Source of the DNA: Triticum aestivum
Taxonomy: Eukaryota; Streptophyta; Magnoliopsida; Poales; Poaceae
Assembly: GCF_018294505.1 (NCBI RefSeq)
Contig: NC_057814.1
Coordinates: 296,612,059 to 296,676,058, forward strand
DNA length: 64,000 bases
Direction: 5' to 3'
Shown: piece after piece, positions 21,752 to 32,460 of the stretch
Numbering within the stretch: position 1 is the stretch's first letter
Layout: each line of letters opens with the position of its first letter
Notes under the pieces: generated by a model
Database searches by the model: none
Told to the model about the DNA's origin: nothing
The model's input: the letters and a program-made list of their open reading frames with translations, nothing else
Program-made: the position numbers and the translations under genes

Positions 21752-22200
21752 TCAGTCGGACAACTCGCTCGCCGCGTCCCCTGGGTCGCCTTCAGGCGCG
21801 TCGCTGGCGTCGCTATCATCATCGCTAGCCTCACCATCACCTTCACCAACACCACCGTCAGCATCATCAACCACATCGCCTTCATCCGCCGCGACGACCA
21901 CCGCGTCGTCCTCGGAAGCGAAGGCCCTAACCACCGCACCCACATTGTCCTCCACCCACCGCGCCAGGTCGTCCCGGATGGCCTCCGGAATGGGGGCAAT
22001 GGCAGCGTCAAAATCGAAGTGGGGGTAGGTGTTTTGGAGATGGCTGAAGACGCGGGAGAACGCGCGCCTCAGCAGACCGCGGCTCCTCTCTTGAACAAGC
22101 TGGCGAGCCCTCTCGGAATGATTCTCAAGGCGCATCACCACGTCGGTGAAGAAGTGGAGATGGCTGGCGTAGTCGGTCGTGCGGGGATGAGGGGCGTTCT
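21752..22200 (-). pseudogene. Probable C-terminal part of the Gypsy II antisense gene
   Basis: A minus-strand frame encodes a helical region (HSERARQLVQERSRGLLRRA), then AAIAPIPEAIRDDLARWVED and a long acidic D/E/G-rich tail ending near 21752. Residues upstream of about 22200 belong to the copia LTR, so the frame is cut there. Strand, position near the 3' part of the element and acidic tail resemble antisense genes of other gypsy elements. The family was not identified firmly. Confidence 0.4.
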
Positions 22201-23535
22201 TGTAAGTGCATCTAGTGCCACCCCTAGTTGGTTTTGGAGTATTGACGACAAACCTGGTTGAGGGACTAATGTGTTTGTGAGAATTGCAGGATAACACAGG
22301 TAGTAGTCCCTCATTGATTCGGTTTACCTACCGGAGATGACCCCTAAAAATTTATGAAGACATTGAAGACAATGGTGGTATGTGAAGACAATCACATCGA
22401 AGTTTATGACTCGAGAAGACATTCACGTGAAGACTATGGAGTGCGAAGACATAGTTGTTTTGTAGTTTCCTTTTCTTCTCTGTTGAGTCATAGGAACCAC
22501 CGTACTATTAAGTGGGGTCCAAGTGAACAAAGTCAGAGTGACTGAAGTGATGCTCAACCAAAACCTCTGTCTTCGAGCGAAGACAATGCAAGCAAATCTT
22601 ATCCAGAGCTCAATGAGTCAGCTTTACTTGTAGCCCAAGTCAAGCTGCCGCGTTTGTTTGAAATCTAACCGTTGGAACACGTGTCAGTTCCTTAGTGACC
22701 CAGGGTCATTTCGGACAAATCAGGTCGGGTTGCCTAGTGGCTATAAATAGCCCACCCCCTACACCATAAATTGGTGGCTGCTCAGAGTTAGTGCACGGCT
22801 TTTGTCGTTTGAGAGCAACCCACCTCTGAAGCTTTTGAGAGAGAGAAATCCTTGCGAGGACAAAGCCCAAAACACCCAGAGCCAAAGAGTGTTAGGCATC
22901 ACTGAAGTCTTTTGTCCGCGTGACCTGAAGACTTGTTACACTTGAGGACTGTGAATCCTCCAGCCGGTTAGGCGCCGCGTTTTGAGCATCCAAGAGTCAT
23001 TGTGGATTAACGGTGAACGAAGTCTGTGAAGGTTCGGAAGTCTACCTTGAAGACTTACCAGAGTGATTGGGCAAGGACTGGTGTCCTTAGCTCAAGGGGA
23101 ATAAGGTGAAGATGTAGTCTTCTGAGTTGAATCTCAGCCTTCCTAACCAGACGTACAGTTGTCACAACAACTGGAACTGGTCCAACAAATCCTTGTCCTC
23201 ACCAAGAGACTGGTTCTATCTTCTCCCTCTCTTTACTTACAGTTTGTCTTCGTGAAGTCATTGCCTGCTTGCACTATCTGTTTGACTTCACTCTGTAACT
23301 ACTTGTTCTGATTGGCTTCATACTATCTTCCATCCTGATCCATACTGCCTAGGTGCTAATAGTCTTCGTGCTTTCACTTCATTGAATACTTGACTATGGC
23401 TTGCCTAGTGTAGTCTACCTTCCGCTGCATGTTAATAGGTTCATTTCTATTGTTTGTCTTCAAAACTTCCATGTTTTGAAGACTTTCATAAAAATCACCT
23501 ATTCAACCCCCTCTAGTCAATAACTAGCACTTTCA
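22201..23535 (+). repeat. Copia 5' LTR, 1,335 bp
   Basis: The LTR starts TGTAAGTGCATCTAGTGCC and ends ...ctagcactttca just before the primer site. A TATAAATA box lies at 22742-22749. The region after it is rich in gaagac and cttgaag phrases, as in other Triticeae copia LTRs of this type. Confidence 0.8.
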
Positions 23536-23537
23536 AT

Positions 23538-23555
23538 TGGTATCAGAGCAAGGTA
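23538..23555 (+). promoter_or_regulatory. Copia primer binding site (initiator tRNA-Met type)
   Basis: The sequence tggtatcagagcaaggta begins two bases after the LTR. TGGTATCAGAGC is the standard plant copia site complementary to the initiator methionine tRNA 3' end. Confidence 0.9.
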
Positions 23556-23601
23556 CTCCCTTGTTCTGTGTGATTCGGTTTAACCACCTGGAGTTTTAGC
23601 T

Positions 23602-26135
23602 ATGTCGACTGCAGGGATAGTCAATGTCTCTGCTGCTTGCCCCGTCTTCGATGGCACTGATTACCCCTACTGGAAGAATGAGATGCGAATGCATCTTGAA
23701 GCCATTGATGTCGATCTATGGTATGTCTTCAAGAACGGCGTTCCCAAGACTGGTGAAGGTGTCGCCCTGCTGATGTCAAGAAGTTCGTTCAACTGGATTC
23801 TACTGCCAAGAACATCATCTGTGGTCATCTGACCAAAGGACAGTATGGCCGTGTGAGTGCTCTGGAAACGTCGAAGATGGTCAGGGACTGGCTCTCCAAG
23901 GTCAACAAAGGCGTCTCAACCCAGAGAGATCAAAGGATCAGTGTCCTTCGCAACCTCTTCAACCGCTTCAAGAGAAACGACAATGAGAATGTCCAGCTCA
24001 CGTTTGATCGCCTCACTGACATCACAAATGAGCTTCATGCTCTTGGCGCCACTGAGATCACCAAGCATGAAATCGTCAAGACACTCCTGAGATCACTTGA
24101 CAGCTCGTTTGACAACCTAGCCCTGATGATTCAAGAATGCCCTGACTTCAAGACACTTGATCCGTCTGACATACTTGAGAGGCTCAACACACATGAGTTT
24201 CAGCTATCTGAGAAAAGAGATATCTATGGTCCCAACTATGGCCGAACTCGCTCTTTGAAGGCAAAGGTTGTTTCCGCATCTGAAGAAGAATCTGACTGCA
24301 GTTCTGGTGATCCTGAAGACATTGGAAAGGAGCTTGCTATGCTTGTGAAGAAGTTCTAGAAGTTCACTAAGAAGAAAGGCTTTAGAAAGTCTTCACGATC
24401 CAGCTCAAGAAATGATGAAGCATCTACTCATGACCACAAGAAGAGAACATGCCACAAGTGCAAGAAACCTGGTCACTACATCTCTGAGTGTCCGCAGTGG
24501 GACAATGAAATCAAGAAGAAGAAGAAGAGCAAGGAATATGATTCTGATGAAAAGAAGAAGAAGAAATCCTCAAAGTCTTCTTCCAAGTCGTCACCAAAGT
24601 CTTCATCACACAAGAAGAGGTCATCTGGCAAGGCTCGTGCTTTTGTTGGCAAGGAGATGGATTCAGAGGAGGAGTCTGCTTCTGAGGAGGCGGAGATGGA
24701 GTCTGAGGAGGAGTCCGACTCTGGCGTTGCAAGTCTGGCTCTAGCTACAGCCTACGTTGCCAAGTCCATCTTCAACACTGAAGACAATGGCTCCGTCACC
24801 AACGCTGATGCCAACGACAAGGACGACTCCGCTCCCACCTACTGCTTCACGGCACACGGTGCCAAGGTAAACTCACGCGATGCTTACTTTCAAACATCAA
24901 GTGAAGATGACTCTGATTGTGAATCCAAACCTAGCTACAAAACACTTGCTAAAATTGCAACTAAACAACAGAAAGCTATGGAACATATTCAAAAATTGTT
25001 AGACAAAAGCAATGACCTGTTGGATGCGGAGATGACCCGATCTCAGTTCTTAATTGAAGACATAAAAAATCTTCATGTTAAGTATGAGGAACTTGAAAGT
25101 CATCATGAAACGCTCTCAACAACTCATGAAAAGCTTTCCTATGATTATCTTCAAAGGAAGCAAGAACTTGAGAAATTGAGAGCAGTTCATGAAGATCTTC
25201 AAACAGAAAACGAGTCACTTCGTGCTCAACAGACCAGTCCTTCTCAGGAAGGATTTGAACCACCATGTCTAAAATGCCTTGAGCATGATAACGGCACTTC
25301 TGTTGGTGAATGTTCTACTGCTGCTACTGTTGCAATACCTTCAACTGTTGATGTGGTAACTAACCCCTCTGCTGAGGATGCCATTGCTATTGCTGATGAA
25401 AATGCTAGGTTGAAGACATTACTTGAGACAGGGATGTACAAAAGTCTCAAAGGGCATCAGACACTGTGTGATGTCCTCAAAAAGCAGATTCTGAACCGAA
25501 AACCCAGGAAAGAGGGTGTTGGGTTCGAGAGGAAAATGAATGTTGATGGTTCTTACTGGAAGCCTGAGCAGTACCCCAAAACCACATGGGTTGCTGCAAA
25601 GGGACCTCCAGTGGACCCATCCACTTTATCTGGCTTCACCTGTGCTAACCCAATTGTCATTGATGATTCCTTTGATGCAAACTATAAACTGTTTAAGAAT
25701 CAGACTGGTGAAGTGTTTGCCAGGTATATTGGTACTAACTGCAGGAATGGACCACCTATGAAGAAGATCTGGGTGCCCAAAAGATGTCTTGAGAATCTTC
25801 CTGTGAATGTCATCATGACACCACAAGGGAAGAAGACAAACCCCAGACCAAAGGCTTCATATGGTCCAAAGGCTTCATACAGACAGAGGACTCATTCGAG
25901 TCACCCTAACGCCAATGTTTTGCTGGGAAATCATACTCAGATGTATGAATATGAGTGTGTTTCTTCAAACCGCTATGTTCATAAAACTACGAACTTTTTT
26001 GCTTATTCATATGAGTATTATTCACCTCGTGCAAGGCTATTTTATAGGGCTCCAAAGCCGAAGTTCTCAGATGCTGCACTTAGACTCATTGCTTTGAAGC
26101 CACCCCTGAAAATGTGGGTGGTTAAGAAAACTTAA
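23602..26135 (+). pseudogene. Copia gag with zinc knuckle and long coiled-coil extension
   Basis: The N-terminus (PVFDGTDYPYWKNEMRMHL) is the usual copia capsid start. A frameshift near 23762-23770 moves the frame, after which the capsid core continues (DWLSKVNKGVSTQRDQRISV). TAG at 24357-24359 interrupts it, but the same frame goes on through a CCHC knuckle (CHKCKKPGHYISEC, 24450-24491). Lysine/serine tracts, an acidic segment and a coiled coil of about 120 residues follow. A further region ends at TAA 26133-26135. The roughly 550 residues after the knuckle are much longer than in ordinary copia gag, a feature of Sireviruses. The protein would package element RNA in the cytoplasm. This copy is broken. 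Confidence 0.75.
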
Positions 26136-26389
26136 ATCTCTTTTGCAGGGAAAGGTCTCCAGCCGGAAATCAAAGGTGTCCGATGCTTTTGCTGGGGACC
26201 TAAAACATCTTGTGGGGTGCAAGATAAAATGCCCAAATGGTCTTACTATGTATTTTGTTCCTGAATCACTTGCCAATCATCCTATCAGTCCTAACCTTGA
26301 TCTGAGCTTTGATAATCCTCTTGTCCGTCAAATGTTGATGCTTCACAATACTCTTGGTGAAGCCTATCCCCCTAACTGTACTGTAGGGT

Positions 26390-28138
26390 ATGACACCAAA
26401 GTCTTCAGAATGGATTATGGACAGTGGATGCACTAACCACATGACTGGTGATAGAATTCTTCTCATGGACTCAACCTTACGTCCATCTGACAAGAGCCAC
26501 ATCACATTTGCTGACACTGGTAAAATCAAGGTATTGGGTCTAGGTAGAGTTGCAATCTCAAAGGATCAGCACATGGATAAAGTGGTGCTTGTTGAATCCC
26601 TTGGTTTCAACTTAATGTCTGTCTCAATGCTTTGTGACTTGAACATGATTGTGATATTTGGAAAATATTGCTGCCTTGTACTAATGGAATCTGACAAGTC
26701 TCTAGTTTTTGAAGGGTATCGAAAAGATGATTTGTACATGGTAGATTTCTCAGCAGAACCACAGCTTGCCGTATGTCTTCTAGCAAAAGCTTCAGAGTGG
26801 TGGCTCTGGCATTGGAGGCTAGGGCATGCTGGCATGAGGAACTTGTACACTCCCGCGAAGAGGAAACACGTTCTAGGCATCGAGGCCGTCAAGTTCAAGA
26901 AAGATCATCTATGTGGTGCCTGCGAAGTTGGAAAGATGACTAGGGCCAAGCATCCCTCGAAGACAATCATGACCACATCTCAACCCTTCGAGCTGCTACA
27001 CATGGACTTATTTGGCCCTACTCACTACTCTACTCTCACTACTACTGCTTGTCTCTATGGCTTCTTCATTGTTGATGATTATTCAAGATATACATGGGTG
27101 CATATAATCCTCTACAAGACTGAAGTCCAGGATGTCTTCAGACGCTTCGCCAACCGTGCCATGAATAACTATGGCGTCAAGATCAAGCATATCAGAAGTG
27201 ACAACGGCACAGAGTTCAAGAACACCGGCCTCGACCTTTACCTGGATACATTGGGCATCACTCGTGAGTTCTCCGCTCCGTATACACCTCAGCAGAATGG
27301 CAATGTGGAGCGCAAGAACAAAACACTTATTGATATGGCTCGAACGATGCTTGATGAATACAAGACACCAAGAAAGTTCTGGCCCGAAGCCATTGATACT
27401 GCATGCCATGTCATCAACCGTGTTTATCTTCACAAGCTTCTGAAGAAGACATCCTATGAACTCCTAACTGGTAAGAAGCCAAATGTCAGTTACTTCAGAG
27501 TATTTGGTGCTAGGTGCTGGATCAAGGATCCACATCACACTTCAAAATTTGCACCGAAAGCACATGAAGGTTTTATGCTTGGTTACGGAAAGGATTCACA
27601 CTCCTACAGAGTCTTCATCCTCTTTCACTATAAAGTGGTTGAAACTGTAGATGTGCGGTTCGATGAGACTAACAGCTCGCAAAGAGAGCACCTGCCAAAT
27701 GTGCTAGATGAAGATCCACCTAGTGAATCCATCAAGCTCATGGGAACTGGAGAGATCATACCTTCTGAGGCACAGGCTAAAGAGGAACTTATCATTTCTG
27801 CACCTAATCAACCTGAAGTCAATGCTCAGCCTGAAGACAATCCTCCAAATGATGACAGTGATCAGCAAGAGCAAAATCTTCATCCAGTTCATCCTCGTGT
27901 TGCAAATGAAGTACAGATTGAGAAGATAATTGATAGCATCAATGCACCTGGTCCACTCACTCGTTCAAGAGCAACACAGCTAGCAAATTTCTGTGGGCAC
28001 TTTGCATTCGTCTCAATATCAGAAACTAAGAAAGTTGCTAAAGCCTTCATGGAACCTGAAGGGATTCAAGCTATGCAAGAAGAGCTTCAACAGTTCAAGC
28101 TGAACAATGTATGGGAACTAGTCAAGCGTCCTGTGTGA
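26390..28138 (+). pseudogene. Copia pol: protease and integrase, truncated in RT
   Basis: The protease motif WIMDSGCTNHMTG starts this frame, which differs from the gag frame. GAG-pre-integrase follows (WWLWHWRLGHAGM, CGACEVGKM). The integrase core has HMDLFGP, RSDNGTEF and NVERKNKT, so all three DDE residues are present. The frame is open throughout and ends at the TGA supplied by the inserted element at 28136. Reverse transcriptase is represented only by its first residues. The 26136-26389 interval between gag and pol is open in a third frame and carries no recognised domain. Confidence 0.85.
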
Positions 28139-28936
28139 TGCCCAATATGCGACCCTATCCGAGAGGAACTCGAAGGTCCCACCAATGATAGACCCGCATA
28201 TTGAAACGCTTTTGCAAGGTGGATATCATTACATCAAACCATTCCATAATAGTTGGGGATAGATACATAAGGCACAAACGCTCTAAGAATACATCAACAT
28301 CATACAAGAGAACAACATCCGACTACGGATGAAACATAAACAGAAACTCAAACAATATCCACCCTGCTAGCCCAGGCTACCGACCAGGAACCTAACCCAA
28401 GATTGACGAAGAAGAAGAACTCCAACACAAGTAAACATCGCTCTCGCGTCATGAGCATCGCATAACCTGTACCTGCAACTGTTTTTGTAGTAATCTGTTA
28501 GCCACGAGGACTCAGCAATCCCATTACCATGGGTATCAAGACTAGTAAACCTTAAAGGGTAAGGAAGGGGGGTAAAGTGGTGAGGTTGCAGCAGCGACTA
28601 AGCATGTATGGTGGCTAACTTACGAATACAAGAGTAAGATGAGAAGCTACGCAAACGGCCGCGAACTAGAAATGATCAAGAAGTGATCCTGTACTACTTA
28701 TGGTATATTTTAATTGAGTTTACTTCAAGTTTACTACAACCAGATATTAACAAATTCCCATCTACCACATAACCGCGGGCATGGCTCTCGAAAGTTTATA
28801 CCCTGCAGGGGTGTCCCAACTTAGCCCATCACAAGCTCTCACGGTCAACGAAGGATATTCCTTCTCCCGGGAAGACCCGATCAGTCTCGGAATCCCGGTT
28901 ACAAGACATTTCGACAATGTTAAAACAAGACCAGCT
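28136..28936. mobile_element. Unclassified element, left part (split by gypsy element A)
   Basis: It begins TGATGCCCAATATGCGACC exactly where copia reverse transcriptase is cut, which suggests an LTR-type terminus. No coding region was found. The sequence up to ...acaagaccagc at 28936 joins smoothly to aaagccgcccgatgtgccg at 63360 once element A and one copy of CCAGC are removed. The family was not identified. It resembles an abundant Triticeae repeat seen often in non-coding TE sequence. Confidence 0.55.
28932..28936. repeat. Target site duplication of element A (left)
   Basis: CCAGC directly precedes the 5' LTR of element A and recurs at 63355-63359 directly after the 3' LTR. A 5-bp duplication is normal for gypsy integration. 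Confidence 0.95.
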
Positions 28937-29462
28937 GTTGGGGATATTACCACTGGGCGTAAACCGGCCAGGGGAGGCCGAGTTAACCCCATAAGTAGTT
29001 CATGTGTATCTGAAGTCCATGAAGACAGACGATGACCCTTTATGAAGGCCCAGGGCCCAAAGCCGGTTTAAGGCCCGTAGACATAAACCGGCATTGATAT
29101 GTAAACTTGTGTTGTAAGATAGAAGTAGCAGAGACCGAGCCGGACACGATTATGAGCCGGCCTCGGGATTTTGTAAACCGACGGGCGTCAACCCATGTAT
29201 ATAAGGGGACGACCAGGCGGCGATTGAAGGACAACAGACAACAACTCGAGACTCAGGCAAAGTGTATTCGCTCCCTGGTTATTGAAACCCCAGCAATTCC
29301 ATCACAACTAGACGTAGGCTTTTACCTTCATCGTAAGGGGTCGAACTAGTATAAAACTCTCTTGCGTCCCTTGTCCGCTTTAACCCCTTTAAGTTAACCC
29401 GTAGCGATGGCTCCACGACTAAGTTCTTTCTCTAGGATATCTGCCGTGACAAAACCATGACA
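28937..29462 (+). repeat. Element A 5' LTR, 526 bp
   Basis: It starts TGTTGGGGATATTACCACTG and ends ...gacaaaaccatgaca. A TATATAA box is at 29198-29204. The near-identical partner is 62828-63354. Confidence 0.95.
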
Positions 29463-29482
29463 GTTGGCGCCCACCGTGGGAC
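29463..29482 (+). promoter_or_regulatory. Element A primer binding site
   Basis: The sequence gttggcgcccaccgtgggac follows the LTR directly. The same site is found in element B on the minus strand (59834 down to 59816). TGGCGCCCACCGTGGG is a common primer site of plant gypsy elements. Confidence 0.9.
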
Positions 29483-29489
29483 TATCACA

Positions 29490-32460
29490 CGATGGTTTCA
29501 ACTTCTTGTAGGGCAACTTCGAAGGACTCAAGGGTTACGCTGTGGGCCGGATAACCAAGAGTCGTCGCGGCAAGCTCTACATCGACGATGCAGGCTGGGG
29601 CCCCGAGGCCGGCTCAATCGAGTACGGGTACTGGGTCTCCTTTGGTGGCATACACATTTTCATGGGCAAGATCGATGATCCAGGCCTTGAGCCGGACATC
29701 TGCACCGACCTCGTCGAAACGGCTCAGCGTGCGAGATCTGCCCGGGTCAAGCCTGTCATGAAGCGTGCCTTCGTGGGAGTTATCCATGGAGAGGAATCTA
29801 AGGATAGATCGGAATCTGGTGGTGAGACCGTCGTTTATTCCAGCAACGAGTCATCGACCGGAGAGACTGAGTCATTATATCAGTTACAAGATGGCCGGAT
29901 TGGGGGCTGTTCCGATGGCGACAGTATTCCGGACCCCTTTGATCTGCCAAACCGGGTTGTGATCTTCATGGCCGGTACACAACTGGCGCTCCACTCTTCG
30001 ACCGCAGCGGCGATGATTTCCGGATCGACAGCGGCAACAGCGGCCGGGGCAGGAGGCCCTGTGCGACCGCCAGCTTAGGTTCTATCTGATTTGTTTGATG
30101 CGTTGGCAACACAGATGGCGGAGGTTAACCCGGCGGATCAGGATGCACACAATGCGGAAATCACGAAAGTGAAAGATCAGATCACCCAGGCCAAAGCCGA
30201 CTTAGCAGCTGAGGATACCAGGATGGCCGTGGAGCGGGCCGCTTTGGATGCACAAGCTTACCGGATTATGCTGGATCAGAGTGTGTCGAACGAAGTCCTG
30301 AAGAGGAGGTACAGATCTCGCCTGCCGCCCGTTTATGAAGCTAGAAATCTCTTTAAAACCCCAGGAGCAGGGACCAGTAATCCGCCGGTGGTAAACCGGG
30401 CGGATGCACTTCGAGCAGGTGCGCCGGTTCAGCCACGTTTGGTGGATCCGCCTCGTCAGAACAACATTGTAACACCGCATATCCCCACGCCACCGGGTCA
30501 TTACTCTAACCCGATGGACAACATTGTCGCTGCCGCTTCACGGCTGGCGGCCATCCCGATCGAAGGCTATTCTCCGGCGGCGGTCGAGACGCGTCGGGTT
30601 AAGGAGCTTCTTCAGACAGCCTTGGTTCAACAGGAGGCTTATTAATATAGCCGCGATCGGATTCATTCCACTCCCCGTCCAAGTCGGAGTTACAGCAGGC
30701 GTATGGATGAACCGGTAGTGTCAAGCAACGCGTGGAACCGTGATCCGCCCCATGGCAATAACCCGGCGGGTGGTGCTGGTGATGCTCAGGAGGTGGTGGA
30801 CCCGGCTCAGGCACGCAGAGAAGCCGAGTTAGCGGCGCAGCATGAAGCCCGTCAGCTTACTCTGGTTCGTCCAACCACATCGGTGGAACCAGGGGTTACC
30901 TCTAGTTCTTTGGGAGTGCTGTGTCTCGTCCCAGCATTGCGCAATGTGCGCCTGCCCAAGGATTTCAAGGGCCCGCACAAGGTGCCGAATTACACCACCG
31001 ATTTATCCCCTGAAACATGGGTCAAAAGCTATGAGATGGCCATGGAGATGCTGGATGTGGATGATGCGACGTGTGCAAAATACTTCACCATGATGCTAGA
31101 AGGGACGACCCGCACTTGGCTAAAGAGCTTACCGGCTAATTCTATCAGGTCATGGGCCGAGTTGAGAGCCCGGTTTATTCAGAATTTCAAGGATACATGC
31201 AAGCAGCCCATGTCAATTGTGGACTTAGTTGCCTGTGTCCAGGAGGAAGGAGAGTCAATAACCAGTTGGGTGCGCCGGGTCTCGGAGATTTTGCATTCAT
31301 CGGACCGCATCAACGCTGACACCGCAGTTTTAACATTGGAGGGCAATTGCCGGTTTGAACCCCTGAAGTTGAAGTTGGGACGGCTCAAACGTCATTGTAA
31401 TGACATGGGAACTCTCATGGCTGCATTGGTGAAGTATGCCGACTCTCATAGTACCAAGGAACCCGAGTCTGACGATGATAAGACAGGGAAGGGAAAAAAG
31501 AGCGGCAACACCAAGGGGCAGCACCACAACCCGGCGGGTCATGGAAACGGCGGCAAGCATAAGGCGGACCATGGTTTAGACTTTGTGGCTAATACTAATA
31601 CACATGACAAGGGCTAGCGGCGTAAGGGTAAACCGCCCCAGCTCGGTGGAGGGCCAAGTCCTAATCCGGACCGTTTGTCTTATCTGTTGAACCAGCCATG
31701 TCTGAACCATGGGACGAAGGAGATCCCGTCCACGCACCTCTGGAAGGATTGTTACATCATGCGAGAGTTCAAAAATTCTGATTCTTTCCGGTATGATCAT
31801 GGACCGGGAAGCAGTTCGGGCCCCGTGTCTCATGGGCCGGGTTATGGTGGAGGAAATTCCGGTTCAGGCTTCCACGGCAATCAGGGTGGACATAACAATC
31901 AAAGTAATCAGGGTAACCAAGGTGGCTATAATCATCAGGGCAATCAGCAGCAGCAGCAGTCGGGTTACCAGAGCAACCCGAAGCAGTTGAATAGCGGACA
32001 GTATCATGTCTTCACCACTAGCTTGGACAAGCGCGATCAGAAGCTTCATAAAAGGGCGGTGAATGCCGTTGAACCGGCGGTGCCCCGTTATTTGCGCTGG
32101 TCCGAGCAGCCGATTGTGTGGAGTAGAGAAGATCATCCACCCCGGGTTGACAATCCGGGTCATCTGGCTCTAGTGGTGGCACCTCAGGTGGGAGGTTATA
32201 AGTTCACTAAGGTACTCATGGATGGAGGGAGTAGTATCAATATCCTTTATTATGAAACCTTCCGTCGCATGGGGTTAACAAATAAAAATCTTAAACTGTC
32301 CAATACGGTGTTCCATGGTGTGGTGCCTGGTAAGTCGGCATATCCTGTTGGTAAGATAGCTCTGGAGGTGACTTTTGGAGATGAGCATGACTCGAGGTCA
32401 GAAACCTTGACCTTTGAAGTGGTGAAAATCAGAAGCCCGTATCATGCCCTATTTGGCGGC
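29490..32460 (+). pseudogene. Element A gag and protease, interrupted by stops
   Basis: One frame carries all of it: an N-terminal basic region (GRITKSRRGKLYIDDAGWG), a linker, and the retrotransposon gag core (RNVRLPKDFKGPHKVPNYT, then TRTWLKSLPANSIRSWAEL). A histidine-rich/glycine-glutamine tail and the protease (KVLMDGGSSINILYYE) follow. Stops at 30076, 30643 and 31615 interrupt it. Two of them fall where element B has glutamine or serine. A one-base deletion near 32457 (ggcgg where B has gggcgg) shifts the frame before reverse transcriptase. Products would form the particle and process the polyprotein, but this copy cannot. Confidence 0.85.

Larger units (their letters stand above)
18956..22200 (+). 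mobile_element. Gypsy II retrotransposon, 5' LTR plus internal region without pol, cut by the copia element
   Basis: A 5' LTR ending at 19838 is followed by a primer binding site and a gag-like region. Then, with no protease, reverse transcriptase or integrase in between, comes a minus-strand frame that looks like the C-terminal part of an antisense gene. The element is interrupted at 22200 by the copia LTR. The left LTR boundary is uncertain. It appears to be an internally deleted, non-autonomous copy. Confidence 0.6.
22201..28135 (+). mobile_element. Copia retrotransposon (Sirevirus-like), interrupted in reverse transcriptase
   Basis: A 1,335-bp 5' LTR, an initiator-methionine-type primer site, a large gag, protease, GAG-pre-integrase and integrase follow in copia order. 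Coding ends at 28135, at the start of the reverse transcriptase domain (QFKLNNVWELVKRP), where another element beginning TGATGCCC is inserted. The remaining pol and the 3' LTR should lie to the right of this window. A long gag with coiled coil and serine/lysine tracts suggests the Sirevirus (Maximus-type) lineage. Confidence 0.8.

Noticed and set aside
28762..29349. Short frames at the element A LTRs, repeated at 62932-63241
   Set aside because: They are LTR sequence present in both copies.
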